Part shown: positions 38,376-48,016 of the stretch, one piece after another
Layout of the letters: the number at the start of each line of letters is the position of its first letter
How positions within the stretch are numbered: position 1 is the stretch's first letter
NCBI GenBank assembly: GCA_963732925.1
Contig: CAVTBJ010000011.1
Location: forward strand, 62,001 to 126,000
Direction of reading: 5' to 3'
From: DASZRZ01 sp963732925
GTDB lineage: Bacteria > Acidobacteriota > Terriglobia > Terriglobales > Acidobacteriaceae
DNA: 64,000 nucleotides
The notes under the pieces: model-generated
The model's input: the letters and a program-made list of their open reading frames with translations, nothing else
Database searches by the model: none
Told to the model about the DNA's origin: nothing
Translations under genes and position numbers: made by a program

Positions 38376-39452
38376 ATGCCCGTCATATTCCGGCCCTAGA
38401 TGGTCTTCGCGCCGTGGCGGTGATGCTCGTGATCACCTACCACGCTGGCTTTACCATGGTTCCCGGCGACCTCGGCGTCAGCATGTTCTTTGTCCTCAGC
38501 GGTTTCCTGATCACGTGGTTGCTGGTGAAAGAAGAATGAACACACCGAAACAATCTCATTTCGCAATTTTTATATGCGAAGGATTCTGCGAATCTTTCCT
38601 GCCTATTTCGCATTCTTGGCCGTCAGTTTCAGCTTTCGATCGGCTTCGCGGTTACCGATGGCCTCCTGGGTTGGACTTGGGCCGCCGTCACTTACACGGT
38701 CAACTACTACAACGCGCTTTATAATCACCCCGACAACGACGATTGCCCACGCCTGGTCGCTTGCGGTGGAAGAGCAGTTCTATCTGCTCTGGCCTTTGAT
38801 GTTCGTGTTTACGCCACGGCGGGCACGCGGCTGGTCTATTCTTGCGGTTTCCATTGTGGCTGTCGCGGGTTGGCGATCCCTTTTGTATCTTCATTTCAAA
38901 GTCGGATCGGCGTATGTCTACAACGCTTTCGACACACGATTCGATAATTTAGCCGTAGGCTGCCTGCTCGCAATATTGTGCTTCAATCGACCATTCCAGG
39001 CGCTTTTCGCGAATCGCAGTCCGTGGATTCCCCTTGCGCCTGCGTTTCTGGTCTTCGCATCGAGGGCCATGACCTCGCTGGGATATCACTATTCGGTTGG
39101 TCAGACGGTGGATGCCGTCCTCATCGGGGTCTTCATTGTGCAGATCATACAAAGACCTTGGTCTTGGCTTGATCATCCGACCGTGCGTTGGCTGGGAACC
39201 CTCTCCTATCCCATGTACCTCTATCATGCATGGGGACTCGGCGTCGCTCACAAACTCGTGCAAGGATCCGCCGCCGTCCTGCTGGCGGGAACGGCCACGA
39301 CGGTTGTGCTTGCCTCGTGCTCGTATTATCTTTTGGAAACGCGGATACTGCGGCTCAAGAGCCGCTTTCAAACATCTCTTGGCGAGGCCAAAGTTTTCTC
39401 GCAGATCGCTGTTGCCAGTTCAAATGCAAGATCGCCGGAAGTCGCTATTTAG
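38376..39452 (+). pseudogene. Acyltransferase family 3 (OafA/YrhL-like) membrane O-acyltransferase, frameshifted in the N-terminus
   Basis: The N-terminal frame reads RHIPALDGLRAVAVMLVITYHAG (catalytic His) and GVSMFFVLSGFLITWLLVKE, then stops; removal of one base near 38533 joins it to NEHTETISFRNFYMRRILRIFPAYF and the long frame to 39452. Further motifs: HAWSLAVEEQFYLLWPL and PTVRWLGTLSYPMYLYHAWG. About ten membrane helices are predicted. The ATG at 38376 is one base out of frame with the first segment, so a second indel is likely. It would transfer an acyl (often acetyl) group to extracytoplasmic polysaccharide. Confidence 0.75.
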
Positions 39453-40252
39453 CCAAGCTTCCGCGTTTGCGCGTTTGGATGTGCCGCCCGCCGTGCCCTT
39501 GCGGATCAACTCCTCTAGCTGATCATCCTGAGCCTGGCTTGCGACGAGAATTCGCGTGCTCTTAGTTGAAGCGTGCTAAGTTGGCCGTGCCCTTCGGTTC
39601 CGATTTGGCATTGTTCCCTCCGTGATTTATTGACCCTGGTGGCACTCAGTAAAATGCCCACGCTGCCTTAGGGCATTCCGCTGATTCGTGTTTTACTCGG
39701 TGGATGAGATTCTCGTTTCACGAGACATTGCCAGTCGCCACTCTCGACAGATGCTCGGACGTGATTCCACTGTCGAAGCGCCATAAGAAATCCAAAACAA
39801 GAAAGTAAGCAATCGCAGCAGAAGTACCACCTTCTGGCCGAGTCCAAATCCAAATGGTGTTTGAGGCAGGGCATTGGGATTCGGAAACTCGTGTTGCTAC
39901 CGTGGCTCGTTTCGGGCATCTTTTGCCCGCCCTTCTCCGGCTGGAGGCCTTCTTCTGGGATATAGCCGGGTTGTGCCACCCGGACGCTGGATGCTCTGGG
40001 TGCGCGCCAGCGCCATTCTCCTATCGCGCCGGTTCTGGTCTCAGTTGAGCTCACCAGGCCTCACCCTGCCGGTTAGAACGCAAGGCTAACTCTCACGGCT
40101 AGGTGCACAGGCGATTGTGCTTGTCCCGCGCAAATGGTCCACTGCGGGTCGAGCACCCCAATCAGCGTGAACCTGATAACTGGTCGCACATTTGTGTCGT
40201 GCGACGACCTTGGGGGCTCGTTTTGACGTTGGCATCCCGTGCTGTACGACTC
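39453..40252. other. Intergenic stretch, no gene recognised
   Basis: About 800 bp. Short open frames on both strands show no recognisable family. No clear sigma-54 or sigma-70 promoter was found; a plus-strand GG-N10-GC match (GGCTCGTTTCGGGC, ~39902) lacks a good -12 box. Confidence 0.5.
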
Positions 40253-43200
40253 ATGACTATCCTGGTACTGGCTTTAGCCTCGTTTTTTGCTTTCGCGGAT
40301 CCGCCTTCCCCGGTGCTGACCTATCTGTCGCCCGGCACGGCCGTCAGCGGAAGCGCCGGCTTTCAGATTGCCGCAAGTGGCATGAATTTCGTCAGCAAGT
40401 CCGTGGTTACATGGAACGGCAAACAGCTCCCAACCACCTACATTAGCGATACTCAGCTCACGGCCCAGGTTGGAGCGGAAGATATCGCTGCCGCCGGCAG
40501 CGTCCAGGTCGCGGTGGTGAACGCTCTCGCCAGCCAGCAGCAATCCAACGTCATCATGTTTACTGTCCAGGCTGCGGCGCCGCAAATCACCGGCGTCACT
40601 CCATCGGCGGGGCTGATCGCGGGAGGCACGCGAGTCACGATTTCCGGCGCGAACTTCGCCCCAGGCGCCACCGTACGCTTCGCTGCGCTGACCGCCGGGT
40701 CGGTTCAATACATCACCAGCGGCAGCCTCTCCGTTGCGGTGCCGGCCGCTTCTTCGCCTGGGACCGTCGCGGTCAGCGTAACCAATGCGGACGGGAAGTC
40801 GGCGACGCTTCAGGGCGCATTCTCGTATCAGTTTCCCTTCGCAGTGGTCAGCTCCGGTCTGCCGGCCGGCGCGACCGGAACCAGCTATTCCTACTCCTTG
40901 CAGGCGTCGGGGGGCACAGCGCCCTACACCTGGAAGATCAAATCCGGCGCGCTGGCGCCGGGCCTGAGCCTGTCTTCCTCAGGCGTTGTTTCCGGAACGC
41001 CAACGCAAGCCGGCGCTTTCAACGTTGAGCTGGAGGCTGCCGAGTCCAGCCCTTTGGCGCAAAGCGCGAGTCGCAGCTTTGTGCAAACCATCACCGCCCC
41101 TTTCCAGATTTCCGATATCACCTTGAGCGCGGCGCAACTGAATGTGCCCTACAGCGCGTCCATGTCGGCTACGGGCGGCACCGCACCCTTCAACTGGGCC
41201 ATTACTTCCGGCAGCCTGCCCCCCGGCCTGATGCTGGGAGCCTCCACCGGACAGATTTCCGGCACGCCCTACGTCCAAGGTACCTATAGTTTTACCCTTC
41301 GCGCGATGGATTCCTCGACGCCTGCGCGCAGCGACAGCCGCAGCTTCACCCTGAAAGTCGGAACCGCGCCCGATCCGCTGCACATCAGCACCACGACCCT
41401 GAGCGGGGGAACCGTAGGGACCGCGTACTCTGCAACCCTGGCAGCCACGGGCGGTACCGCGCCTCTCACCTGGCGACAGTCCACTGGGAGCTTGCCTCCG
41501 GGGCTGACTCTGGCGGCCAGCAGCGGCACAATTTCCGGAACTCCGAGTTCGGCTGGTTCCTACACCTTCAGCATCACTGCCGCCGACGCCGCGGGAACTC
41601 CCCAAACCGCAACCGCCAGCTACATCGTTACCATCGCCGCGGCGGCCACCGCACCCTCGCCTGCGGCCAACGACACCATTGTGTTTCAGGATGATTTTGA
41701 GTCCGGAACGCTGAGCAAATGGGACGCCGTCGATCCGCGCTTCGCGGTCGAATCCATTTCCGGCCGGGTCGCCTCGGGAAAGTATTCGCTGCGCGGAACC
41801 ATTACCCCGACGAGCGGCTACGGCGAACTGAATAAGTGGTATATGCCGGGCTATGACGAGCTCTACCTGAAGTTCAAGGTAATGTTCGAAGAGGGCTTCC
41901 TCGATAATGGCAGTAGCGACCTGCTCGCCCTGATGGGGAATCGCATTGACAACAAATGGTCGGCCAGCGGCCAGGCGGGCGTGAAGCCCAGCGGTACGGA
42001 CTTCTTCCTGAGCATCCTGAATCCGGAACCACCCTCGCTGAATGGCGGCACGCAGGGGCTTTATCCGTTCATGCTTTTGAGTCAGTACCCAGGCATGACG
42101 TGCGCCACTCCTTGCAGCCCGGAACCGTTCTACCAGCAGATGCCGCGCGTGGAAACTTCAGCCGGGCAATGGCATGAGGTCGTGTTCCGCCTGAAGGCCA
42201 ATACTCCCGGTTCCGCTGATGGAGCGCAGACGCTCTGGATTGACGGCAAGAAGCAGATCGATATTGAGGGACTGCGCTGGCGCGATACCACGGACGTGCG
42301 GCTTAACCAGCTCGCGATTCCTCTTTATATGCCGGGAGCGTCGCAGACCGAACACGTGTGGTTTGACGACGTGGTGGTTTGGGCTCCGGCGGCGACGACC
42401 CAGGATCCCGCTTCTTCGCAGCCGAACCCCTCCCAGACGCAGACCTCGCAAGCAGGCACCTCGACGGGAACCAGCGGCGGCAGTTCGATGCTGGCGGTTA
42501 CCACCGCTAGCGTGAGTCCGGGAACGGTTGGCGCTTCCTACTCAGGCACGCTGGCTGCCTCAGGCGGCACCGGGTCCTACCGCTGGTCGGTTTCGGTGGG
42601 GAACCTGCCTCCGGGGTTGACGCTGTCGTCCAACGGAAGCATTGCCGGCACGCCGACGGCGGCCGGAACCTACAGCTTCACCGCATTGGTGAGCGATTCG
42701 CTGTCGCTTGCCGTCCGCTCTCTCTCCCTGACCGTCCTCGCCGAACCGCTGTCGATGGCCACATCCAGTTTACCTTCGGGGTTGCAGCAGGTGGCCTACG
42801 GGGCAACGCTCTCCGCCCACGGCGGAGGAGCTCCCTATACGTGGAGCGTCGCAGGCGGCTTCTTGCCAGCTGGGCTTACCTTGGATGGCGCGTCCGGGAC
42901 GATCACTGGCACGCCGGCGGCCCAGGGGAGTTATAGTGTGGATGTGCAGGTAAAGGACACTTTTGGCAGCACGGTAAAGCGCACGTTTGCGATCGTGGTG
43001 GCGGCCCTGAGCGCCGTGTCAATCAGCACCACTGCGCTGCCGGCAGCCACCAGCGGCACCGATTATTCCGCGGCCCTGGCTGCTACAGGAGGAGCCGCGC
43101 CCTACACTTGGAGTCTGGCTTCGGGCTCCTTGCCGCCCGGACTGATACTGGGTGCGGTGACTGGCGACATTTCGGGCGATCCGAGTGCCGAGGGCACCTA

Positions 43201-45382
43201 TGACTTCACCGTCCGCGTGGCCGACGGGGCATCGCAGACCGACAGCAAGGCCATGGAAATAGCGGTCGCCAAGGGCACCGCATCCAGTGGCATGCCGTCT
43301 CCGCAGGCTGGCGACACCATCGTCTTCCAGGACGACTTCGAGAGCGGCACCCTGAGCAAATGGGATGAAGCGCCTTCCCGCTATGCCATTGAAAGCAATC
43401 CTGCCGATGTGTACAGCGGACGCTATGCTCTGCGCGGGACGATGAATGCCGGGGCAAATTATGGAGAGCTGAACAAGTGGTATATGCCGGGCTATGACGA
43501 ACTCTACGTGAAGTTCCGGGTTATGTTCTCCGCGGGATTTCAGGATGACGGCATGCATCTGCTGGGGCTGATGGGGGAAACAATGTCAATAATAAGTCGT
43601 CGGCCAGCGGCAAGGCGGGCATCCGTCCCACCGGAGGCGACTTCTTCTTTGCGGGCGTGGATCCCGAGTACCCGAGCCTGCACGGGCGGAGTGTATGGCT
43701 TGTACCCGTTGCAGTTTTACACCTATTGGCCGGGCATGGGCTGTCCTTCGAACTATGACCCGGTGAACAACCAGAATTGCTATGGCGATGTAACCGTGCA
43801 GAACACGCCCAAAATCGTGAACACGCCGGGTGTGTGGCACGAAGTTGCGGTTCACGTGAAGCTGAACTCCATCGGCCAGTCCGACGGCGTGCAGGAGCTT
43901 TGGGTGGACGGCCAGAAAGCCATTAGCCAGACCGGCATGCAGTTCCGCACGACAACGGACCTCCGGCTGAACCAGTTCAGTTGGCAGCTCTACGCCCAGC
44001 AGACGCCGCAAGTGCAGTATGTGTGGATGGACGATCTGGTTGCCTGGAGTCCAGCCGCCGATTCCACCTCCTCGACAGGTGGATCCTTGGCTATCACGGC
44101 CGCGAGCCTGCCCGCGGCGAAAGTCGGAGTTGCCTACAGCACGAATGTGGCTGTTAGCGGAGGCAGCGCTCCCCGCAGTTGGAGTATTGCCTCGGGCAGT
44201 TTGCCTTCGGGAATGTCCCTGGATGCGACCACGGGGCAGATCTCCGGAGTGGCAACCGCGGTGGACACTTGCGATGTCACCATCAAGGTGAGCGACGCGA
44301 ATGGTCAAACCGTAAGCAAAAGTTTCACTCTTCAAGTCCAGTCCAACCCGCTGGCGGTCGCGACCGGGAGTGTACCCACGGGAACCGTTAACACCGCCTA
44401 CAGCACTTCGCTGGCGGCCAGTGGTGGCCTAGCCCCATATTCCTGGACGCTGCAGAGTGGAAGTTTGCCTGGGGGGCTATCGCTGAACAGCGCTACCGGA
44501 GCGATTGTTGGGACTCCGAGCGCTACAGGAACCTACAGCTTCACGGCGCAGGTGCAGGACGCTCTGGGGCAGAGCAGCAGCCGCAGCTTGAGCTTGAACG
44601 TGAACAACGTGAACGTGAACGATGTGCCCAGTGGCGGCACTCCAGTATTCAGTGACAACTTTGAGAGCGCGCCAACGTATACGTCTCGGGGAGGGAAATA
44701 CCTCGATGTCGCACGCGTTTACTGGGTAAGCACTGCCAGCGGTGGCGTAGCCCACTCGGGCACTCATTCGATTGTCGTTTATAACGGATCAGCCCCAGGG
44801 GTTCTCTCTTGTCAGGGTGACTGCTCGGCAGGGGCCGCGCCAATTCTTCGGGTGCCCGATTTTTGTTGCCTCACAGAGCTATGGACGCGGCACTGGGAAT
44901 ACTGGGCAACCACGACCGTAGCGACGGCTGACAAAAATGGATTTCCACACCACGGACCTCGTGTGCGGCACTCGTGGGATGGGGATAGAGAGTATGAAGC
45001 GATGATTGACGGTTCTGGCAACTGCTGGGGCGATGGGACGCACTATAGCATGCAGTTGAACCCTGACCCGGCGGGCAAGGCTGCGTGTGCGGTGAGTCAT
45101 TACGATGTGGTGGCCAACAAGGGGGCTTGGCATTGCATCGAGTCGCACATGAAATTGAACTCTGCCGGGGCCGCAAATGGAGTGCTGGAGATGTATGTCG
45201 ATGGGTCCTCGACTCCATCAGCTGCTACCTCGAGCGTAAATTTTGGCAGCAATCCGCTTGGAATTGGGTCTCTGAGCTTTGTGAGTAACGCGACTGGGGG
45301 AGACGGAAGCTGGCCCAGCAGTACAAACTACCGCTATATCGATGATGTCGCTTGGGGCACCAGTCGCATCGGCTGTAATTAG
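40253..45382 (+). CDS. Giant secreted TIG/He_PIG protein with three ConA-like (lectin/lyase-like) domains
   Basis: The protein has 1709 residues from ATG 40253, with signal peptide MTILVLALASFFAFADPP (the frame is open to 40103, so an earlier start is possible). Order: two IPT/TIG domains (VLTYLSPGTAVSGSAGF; QITGVTPSAGLIAGGTRVTISGANF), three He_PIG modules, ConA-like domain 1 (DTIVFQDDFESGTLSKWDAV to HVWFDDVVVWAP), three He_PIG modules, ConA-like domain 2 (43310-44060, QYVWMDDLVAWSP), two He_PIG modules and a distinct ConA-like domain 3 (GTPVFSDNFESAPTYTS to VAWGTSRIGCN). Between ~43574 and ~43687 two compensating indels scramble ~37 residues that read GGNNVNNKSSASGKAGIRP in the neighbouring frame. 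It probably binds or modifies matrix polysaccharide; no catalytic residues can be assigned. Confidence 0.8.
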   Translation: MTILVLALASFFAFADPPSPVLTYLSPGTAVSGSAGFQIAASGMNFVSKSVVTWNGKQLPTTYISDTQLTAQVGAEDIAAAGSVQVAVVNALASQQQSNVIMFTVQAAAPQITGVTPSAGLIAGGTRVTISGANFAPGATVRFAALTAGSVQYITSGSLSVAVPAASSPGTVAVSVTNADGKSATLQGAFSYQFPFAVVSSGLPAGATGTSYSYSLQASGGTAPYTWKIKSGALAPGLSLSSSGVVSGTPTQAGAFNVELEAAESSPLAQSASRSFVQTITAPFQISDITLSAAQLNVPYSASMSATGGTAPFNWAITSGSLPPGLMLGASTGQISGTPYVQGTYSFTLRAMDSSTPARSDSRSFTLKVGTAPDPLHISTTTLSGGTVGTAYSATLAATGGTAPLTWRQSTGSLPPGLTLAASSGTISGTPSSAGSYTFSITAADAAGTPQTATASYIVTIAAAATAPSPAANDTIVFQDDFESGTLSKWDAVDPRFAVESISGRVASGKYSLRGTITPTSGYGELNKWYMPGYDELYLKFKVMFEEGFLDNGSSDLLALMGNRIDNKWSASGQAGVKPSGTDFFLSILNPEPPSLNGGTQGLYPFMLLSQYPGMTCATPCSPEPFYQQMPRVETSAGQWHEVVFRLKANTPGSADGAQTLWIDGKKQIDIEGLRWRDTTDVRLNQLAIPLYMPGASQTEHVWFDDVVVWAPAATTQDPASSQPNPSQTQTSQAGTSTGTSGGSSMLAVTTASVSPGTVGASYSGTLAASGGTGSYRWSVSVGNLPPGLTLSSNGSIAGTPTAAGTYSFTALVSDSLSLAVRSLSLTVLAEPLSMATSSLPSGLQQVAYGATLSAHGGGAPYTWSVAGGFLPAGLTLDGASGTITGTPAAQGSYSVDVQVKDTFGSTVKRTFAIVVAALSAVSISTTALPAATSGTDYSAALAATGGAAPYTWSLASGSLPPGLILGAVTGDISGDPSAEGTYDFTVRVADGASQTDSKAMEIAVAKGTASSGMPSPQAGDTIVFQDDFESGTLSKWDEAPSRYAIESNPADVYSGRYALRGTMNAGANYGELNKWYMPGYDELYVKFRVMFSAGFQDDGMHLLGLMGETMSIISRRPAARRASVPPEATSSLRAWIPSTRACTGGVYGLYPLQFYTYWPGMGCPSNYDPVNNQNCYGDVTVQNTPKIVNTPGVWHEVAVHVKLNSIGQSDGVQELWVDGQKAISQTGMQFRTTTDLRLNQFSWQLYAQQTPQVQYVWMDDLVAWSPAADSTSSTGGSLAITAASLPAAKVGVAYSTNVAVSGGSAPRSWSIASGSLPSGMSLDATTGQISGVATAVDTCDVTIKVSDANGQTVSKSFTLQVQSNPLAVATGSVPTGTVNTAYSTSLAASGGLAPYSWTLQSGSLPGGLSLNSATGAIVGTPSATGTYSFTAQVQDALGQSSSRSLSLNVNNVNVNDVPSGGTPVFSDNFESAPTYTSRGGKYLDVARVYWVSTASGGVAHSGTHSIVVYNGSAPGVLSCQGDCSAGAAPILRVPDFCCLTELWTRHWEYWATTTVATADKNGFPHHGPRVRHSWDGDREYEAMIDGSGNCWGDGTHYSMQLNPDPAGKAACAVSHYDVVANKGAWHCIESHMKLNSAGAANGVLEMYVDGSSTPSAATSSVNFGSNPLGIGSLSFVSNATGGDGSWPSSTNYRYIDDVAWGTSRIGCN

Positions 45383-45447
45383 CTGTGGCGTACCCTGCGC
45401 CGAAAGGCTGCCGCCACAATACCCGATCCGATCAGCGCAAGGGTGGC
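44549..45447 (+). repeat. Left arm of a ~0.9-kb inverted repeat
   Basis: This arm is the reverse complement of 46230-47129 at roughly 95% identity by eye. It covers the third ConA-like domain of the giant protein plus 65 bp beyond its stop. That extra 65 bp is, on the opposite strand, the coding tail of a PEP-CTERM signal (ATLALIGSGIVAAAFRRRVRHS). Confidence 0.85.
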
Positions 45448-45505
45448 AACGCAAACCGTGTCAGTGCCGGGCGAAGTGGAGATGTACCGCCCTTGCTGAT
45501 CCAGT
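45383..45505 (-). pseudogene. Orphan PEP-CTERM tail on the minus strand
   Basis: Minus-strand frame DQQGRYISTSPGTDTVCVATLALIGSGIVAAAFRRRVRHS-stop has no start codon and an in-frame stop shortly upstream. The part from GCC ACC onward is shared with the intact PEP-CTERM gene at 46230-46298; the PEP triplet itself is replaced by VCV. It is a remnant left by the inverted duplication. Confidence 0.6.
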
Positions 45506-45694
45506 TATTTACTGCAGGTGATTGTCGCCCCACTTGGGCAGCGATCAGACCAGAACAATTTTGCATGGCGCCTGTTGTCCTAACTGCTCAATTTGTGAAC
45601 GCAGCAGAACGCTTTCGCACACTGGCCTAGTCAGAATGCGCTTGCACCTGGAGGATCACCAGGCCTACAGTGGGAGGATCTCGGAGGTTCTCCC
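45448..45694. other. Intergenic segment inside the inverted repeat
   Basis: About 250 bp of noncoding sequence upstream of the PEP-CTERM gene. It contains the gene's Shine-Dalgarno (GGAGG at 45683-45687) but no obvious sigma-54 promoter. Confidence 0.4.
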
Positions 45695-46298
45695 ATGCTC
45701 CGCTGCCTCCTCCTGCTCCTGCTCTTCCTGCTCACTTCTCCCGCCTGGGGTGATGAGATTAATCTTCGACTTTCCGGGACCTGGAACCCGATATTCCCAC
45801 AGGAAGAGGTAAGCCCAAATGGCGGCCTGGCATATGCAGGCGATTACTTCCAAATCTTTGGCAGCACCGGAGCCACGAAGAGTGGCTCGGGGACCATCTC
45901 CAATCCGTTTCTATACCGTCCCTCGCATTGGTATTTGATTTTGGACTCCCACAAGGACAATGTAATTTGCGACAGCTATTGTTCCGACTGGGACATGCTT
46001 TCCATGGCCGTGTATTATGCCGATCCCGACACGTTGATCCTAAGCGGAACCTTTGTCGCGCTATTTTCGCCCGCATTTTATTTCTACGTCGGTTTGCCGG
46101 AAGGACCACCAGCCGGAAGCGGGTCGATTTCTGTGCTGCTTCATGGCGTCGAAGTCAACAACTTTTCGCCCATTTGGCTCGTTGACTCTCAATACTCTTC
46201 CGCCCAACTGTACCCCGTTCCCGAAGCCCGCCACCCTTGCGCTGATCGGATCGGGTATTGTGGCGGCAGCCTTTCGGCGCAGGGTACGCCACAGCTAG
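45695..46298 (+). pseudogene. PEP-CTERM protein, frame broken at the PEP motif
   Basis: ATG 45695 has a good Shine-Dalgarno (GGAGG, 7-base spacing) and a clear signal peptide (MLRCLLLLLLFLLTSPAWGDE). The ~175-residue body has no known domain (SGTWNPIFPQEEV, YFQIFGSTGAT). The frame reaches YPVPEARHP, but dropping one base at 46226 gives VPEPATLALIGSGIVAAAFRRRVRHS-stop, a textbook sorting signal for XrtA. The last 69 bp lie in the right arm of the inverted repeat. With the break, the protein would lose its sorting signal and run on to 46459. Confidence 0.75.
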
Positions 46299-47129
46299 TT
46301 ACAGCCGATGCGACTGGTGCTCCAAGCGACATCATCGATATAGCGGTAATTTGTACTGCTGGGCCAGCTTCCGTTTCCCCCGGTCGCGTTACTCACAAAG
46401 CTCAGAGACCCAATTCCAAGCGGATTGCTGCCAAAATTTGCGCTCGAGGTAGTAGCTGATGGAGTCGAGGACCCATCGACATACATCTCCAGCACTCCAT
46501 TTGCGGCCCCGGCAGAGTTCAATTTCATGTGCGACTCGATGCAATGCCAGGCCCCCTTGTTGGCCACCACATCGTAATGACTCACCGCACACGCAGCCTT
46601 GCCCGCCGGGTCAGGGTTCAGCTGCATGCTATAGTGCGTCCCATCGCTCCAGCAGTTGCCAGAACCGTCGATCATCGCTTCATACTCTCTATCCCCATCC
46701 CACGAGTGCCGGACGCGAGCTCCGTGGTGCGGAAATCCATTTTTGTCAGCCGTCGCTACGGTCGTGGTTGCCCAGTATTCCCAGTGCCGCGTCCATAGCT
46801 CCGTGAGGCAACAAAAATCGGGCACCCGAAGAATTGGCGCGGCCCCTACTGAGCAGTCGCCTTGGCAGGACAGAACGCCGGGGGCAGAAGGGTTATAGAT
46901 GGCAATCGAATGAGTGCCCGAGTGGGCTACGCCACCGCTGGCAGTACTCGCCCAGTAAATGTGTGCGACATCGAGGTATTTCCCTCCCCGAGACGTATAC
47001 GTTGGCGCGCTCTCAAAGTTGTCACTGAATACTGGAGTGCCGCCATTGGGCACATCGTTCACGTTCACGTTGTTCACGTTCAAGCTCAAGCTGCGGCTGC
47101 TGCTCTGCCCCAGAGCGTCCTGCACCTGT
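46230..47129 (-). repeat. Right arm of the ~0.9-kb inverted repeat
   Basis: Reverse-complement partner of 44549-45447. It carries the PEP-CTERM tail in plus orientation and the C-terminal ConA-like domain of the minus-strand gene ending at 46295. The arms are separated by 782 bp. Confidence 0.85.
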
Positions 47130-47971
47130 ACGGTAAAGCTGGAACTGCCCGCGCTGCTGGGAGTGCCGGCAATCTGGCCAGTCGTGGCATTCAGAGCCAG
47201 CCCAGACGGCAGGTTACCGCCGCTTAAGATCCAGGTATACGGCCCCGCTCCTCCCGATGCTGTGAGTGAAGTAGTGTACCCGCTGTTTACGCTCGCTGTT
47301 GGCACACTGCTGGTCGCCACAATGGGGACATTCTCCTGCACCGCAAGACTGAATTGTTTTGTAACTGCCTGGCCTGATTTATCCGTAACCTGCGCAATAA
47401 AAGTGTGAGTTCCACTACTGGCCGCTTCTCCCGACAATTGACCGGTCGTGGCGGAGAGAGCGATGCCGGAGGGCAACGAGCCCGCTGGCATGCTCCATGT
47501 GTATGGCGGGGCTCCCCCGGTGGCCCAGAGAGGTTCCTGATAAGACTTTCCGATGCTCGCGACGGGCAAGGACTTGGTTGCAATCGCCAGTGAGCCTGCT
47601 GCCGTCTGAAGGCCCCCAGGCGATCCCGCCCCAACCGTGAAGCTCACCGGAGTGGACTTTGCATCGGACGAGTTTTGCACAACTACGGCAAGGGTTCGCG
47701 GAACCACAAGGTACTTTTTCCGGACAATCGCATAGATGTGCTTATTGGAAGCGTACGAAACCAGCTTTTCGCCGTTCAAAAACACCTTGGCACGGCTGGT
47801 GAAGTTGCTTCCGGAGACGGAAAGCATCAAATCCGATGAACCCACAGCCACAGCCGAGGGAAACACCGCCTCCACCACAGGCACGCCAGTCTGCATTGCG
47901 CTTTCGGGCACGGCACTACAGCCCAAGCTGATGCCCAGGATAAAAAGAGCCGAAAACAATAGAATACGCAT
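46295..47971 (-). CDS. Secreted TIG/He_PIG lipoprotein with one C-terminal ConA-like domain
   Basis: The protein has 558 residues from ATG 47971 (preceded by GAGGGAG), with a signal peptide and lipobox ISLGCSA (Cys ~18), one IPT/TIG domain (AVFPSAVAVGSSDLMLSVSGSNF), two He_PIG modules (SIGKSYQEPLWATGGAPPYTW; VNSGYTTSLTASGGAGPYTW) and the same C-terminal domain as the giant protein (GTPVFSDNFESAPTY to IDDVAWSTSRIGCN). The frame is intact. The N-terminus is a paralogue of the 34533 gene. It ends 3 bp from the tail-to-tail PEP-CTERM gene. Confidence 0.85.
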   Translation of the reverse strand: MRILLFSALFILGISLGCSAVPESAMQTGVPVVEAVFPSAVAVGSSDLMLSVSGSNFTSRAKVFLNGEKLVSYASNKHIYAIVRKKYLVVPRTLAVVVQNSSDAKSTPVSFTVGAGSPGGLQTAAGSLAIATKSLPVASIGKSYQEPLWATGGAPPYTWSMPAGSLPSGIALSATTGQLSGEAASSGTHTFIAQVTDKSGQAVTKQFSLAVQENVPIVATSSVPTASVNSGYTTSLTASGGAGPYTWILSGGNLPSGLALNATTGQIAGTPSSAGSSSFTVQVQDALGQSSSRSLSLNVNNVNVNDVPNGGTPVFSDNFESAPTYTSRGGKYLDVAHIYWASTASGGVAHSGTHSIAIYNPSAPGVLSCQGDCSVGAAPILRVPDFCCLTELWTRHWEYWATTTVATADKNGFPHHGARVRHSWDGDREYEAMIDGSGNCWSDGTHYSMQLNPDPAGKAACAVSHYDVVANKGAWHCIESHMKLNSAGAANGVLEMYVDGSSTPSATTSSANFGSNPLGIGSLSFVSNATGGNGSWPSSTNYRYIDDVAWSTSRIGCN

Positions 47972-47999
47972 ACTCCCTCGATTCGAGGCACACTCGTCC

Positions 48000-48016
48000 G
48001 GCACAGTTCTCGCCAG
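48000..48016 (-). promoter_or_regulatory. Candidate sigma-54 promoter of the 47971 lipoprotein gene
   Basis: The minus strand reads CTGGCGAGAACTGTGCC: GG and GC with 10-base spacing and TGGC at -24; the -12 box is TGTGC. Predicted leader ~19 bases, short but possible. Confidence 0.3.

Noticed and set aside
39668..40054. 128-codon minus frame in the 39.5-40.25 kb gap
   Set aside because: No recognisable domain, signal or ribosome-binding site; treated as chance.
40200..40252. Sigma-54 promoter before the giant protein (TTGGCATCCCGTGC)
   Set aside because: Only 8 bases between GG and GC.
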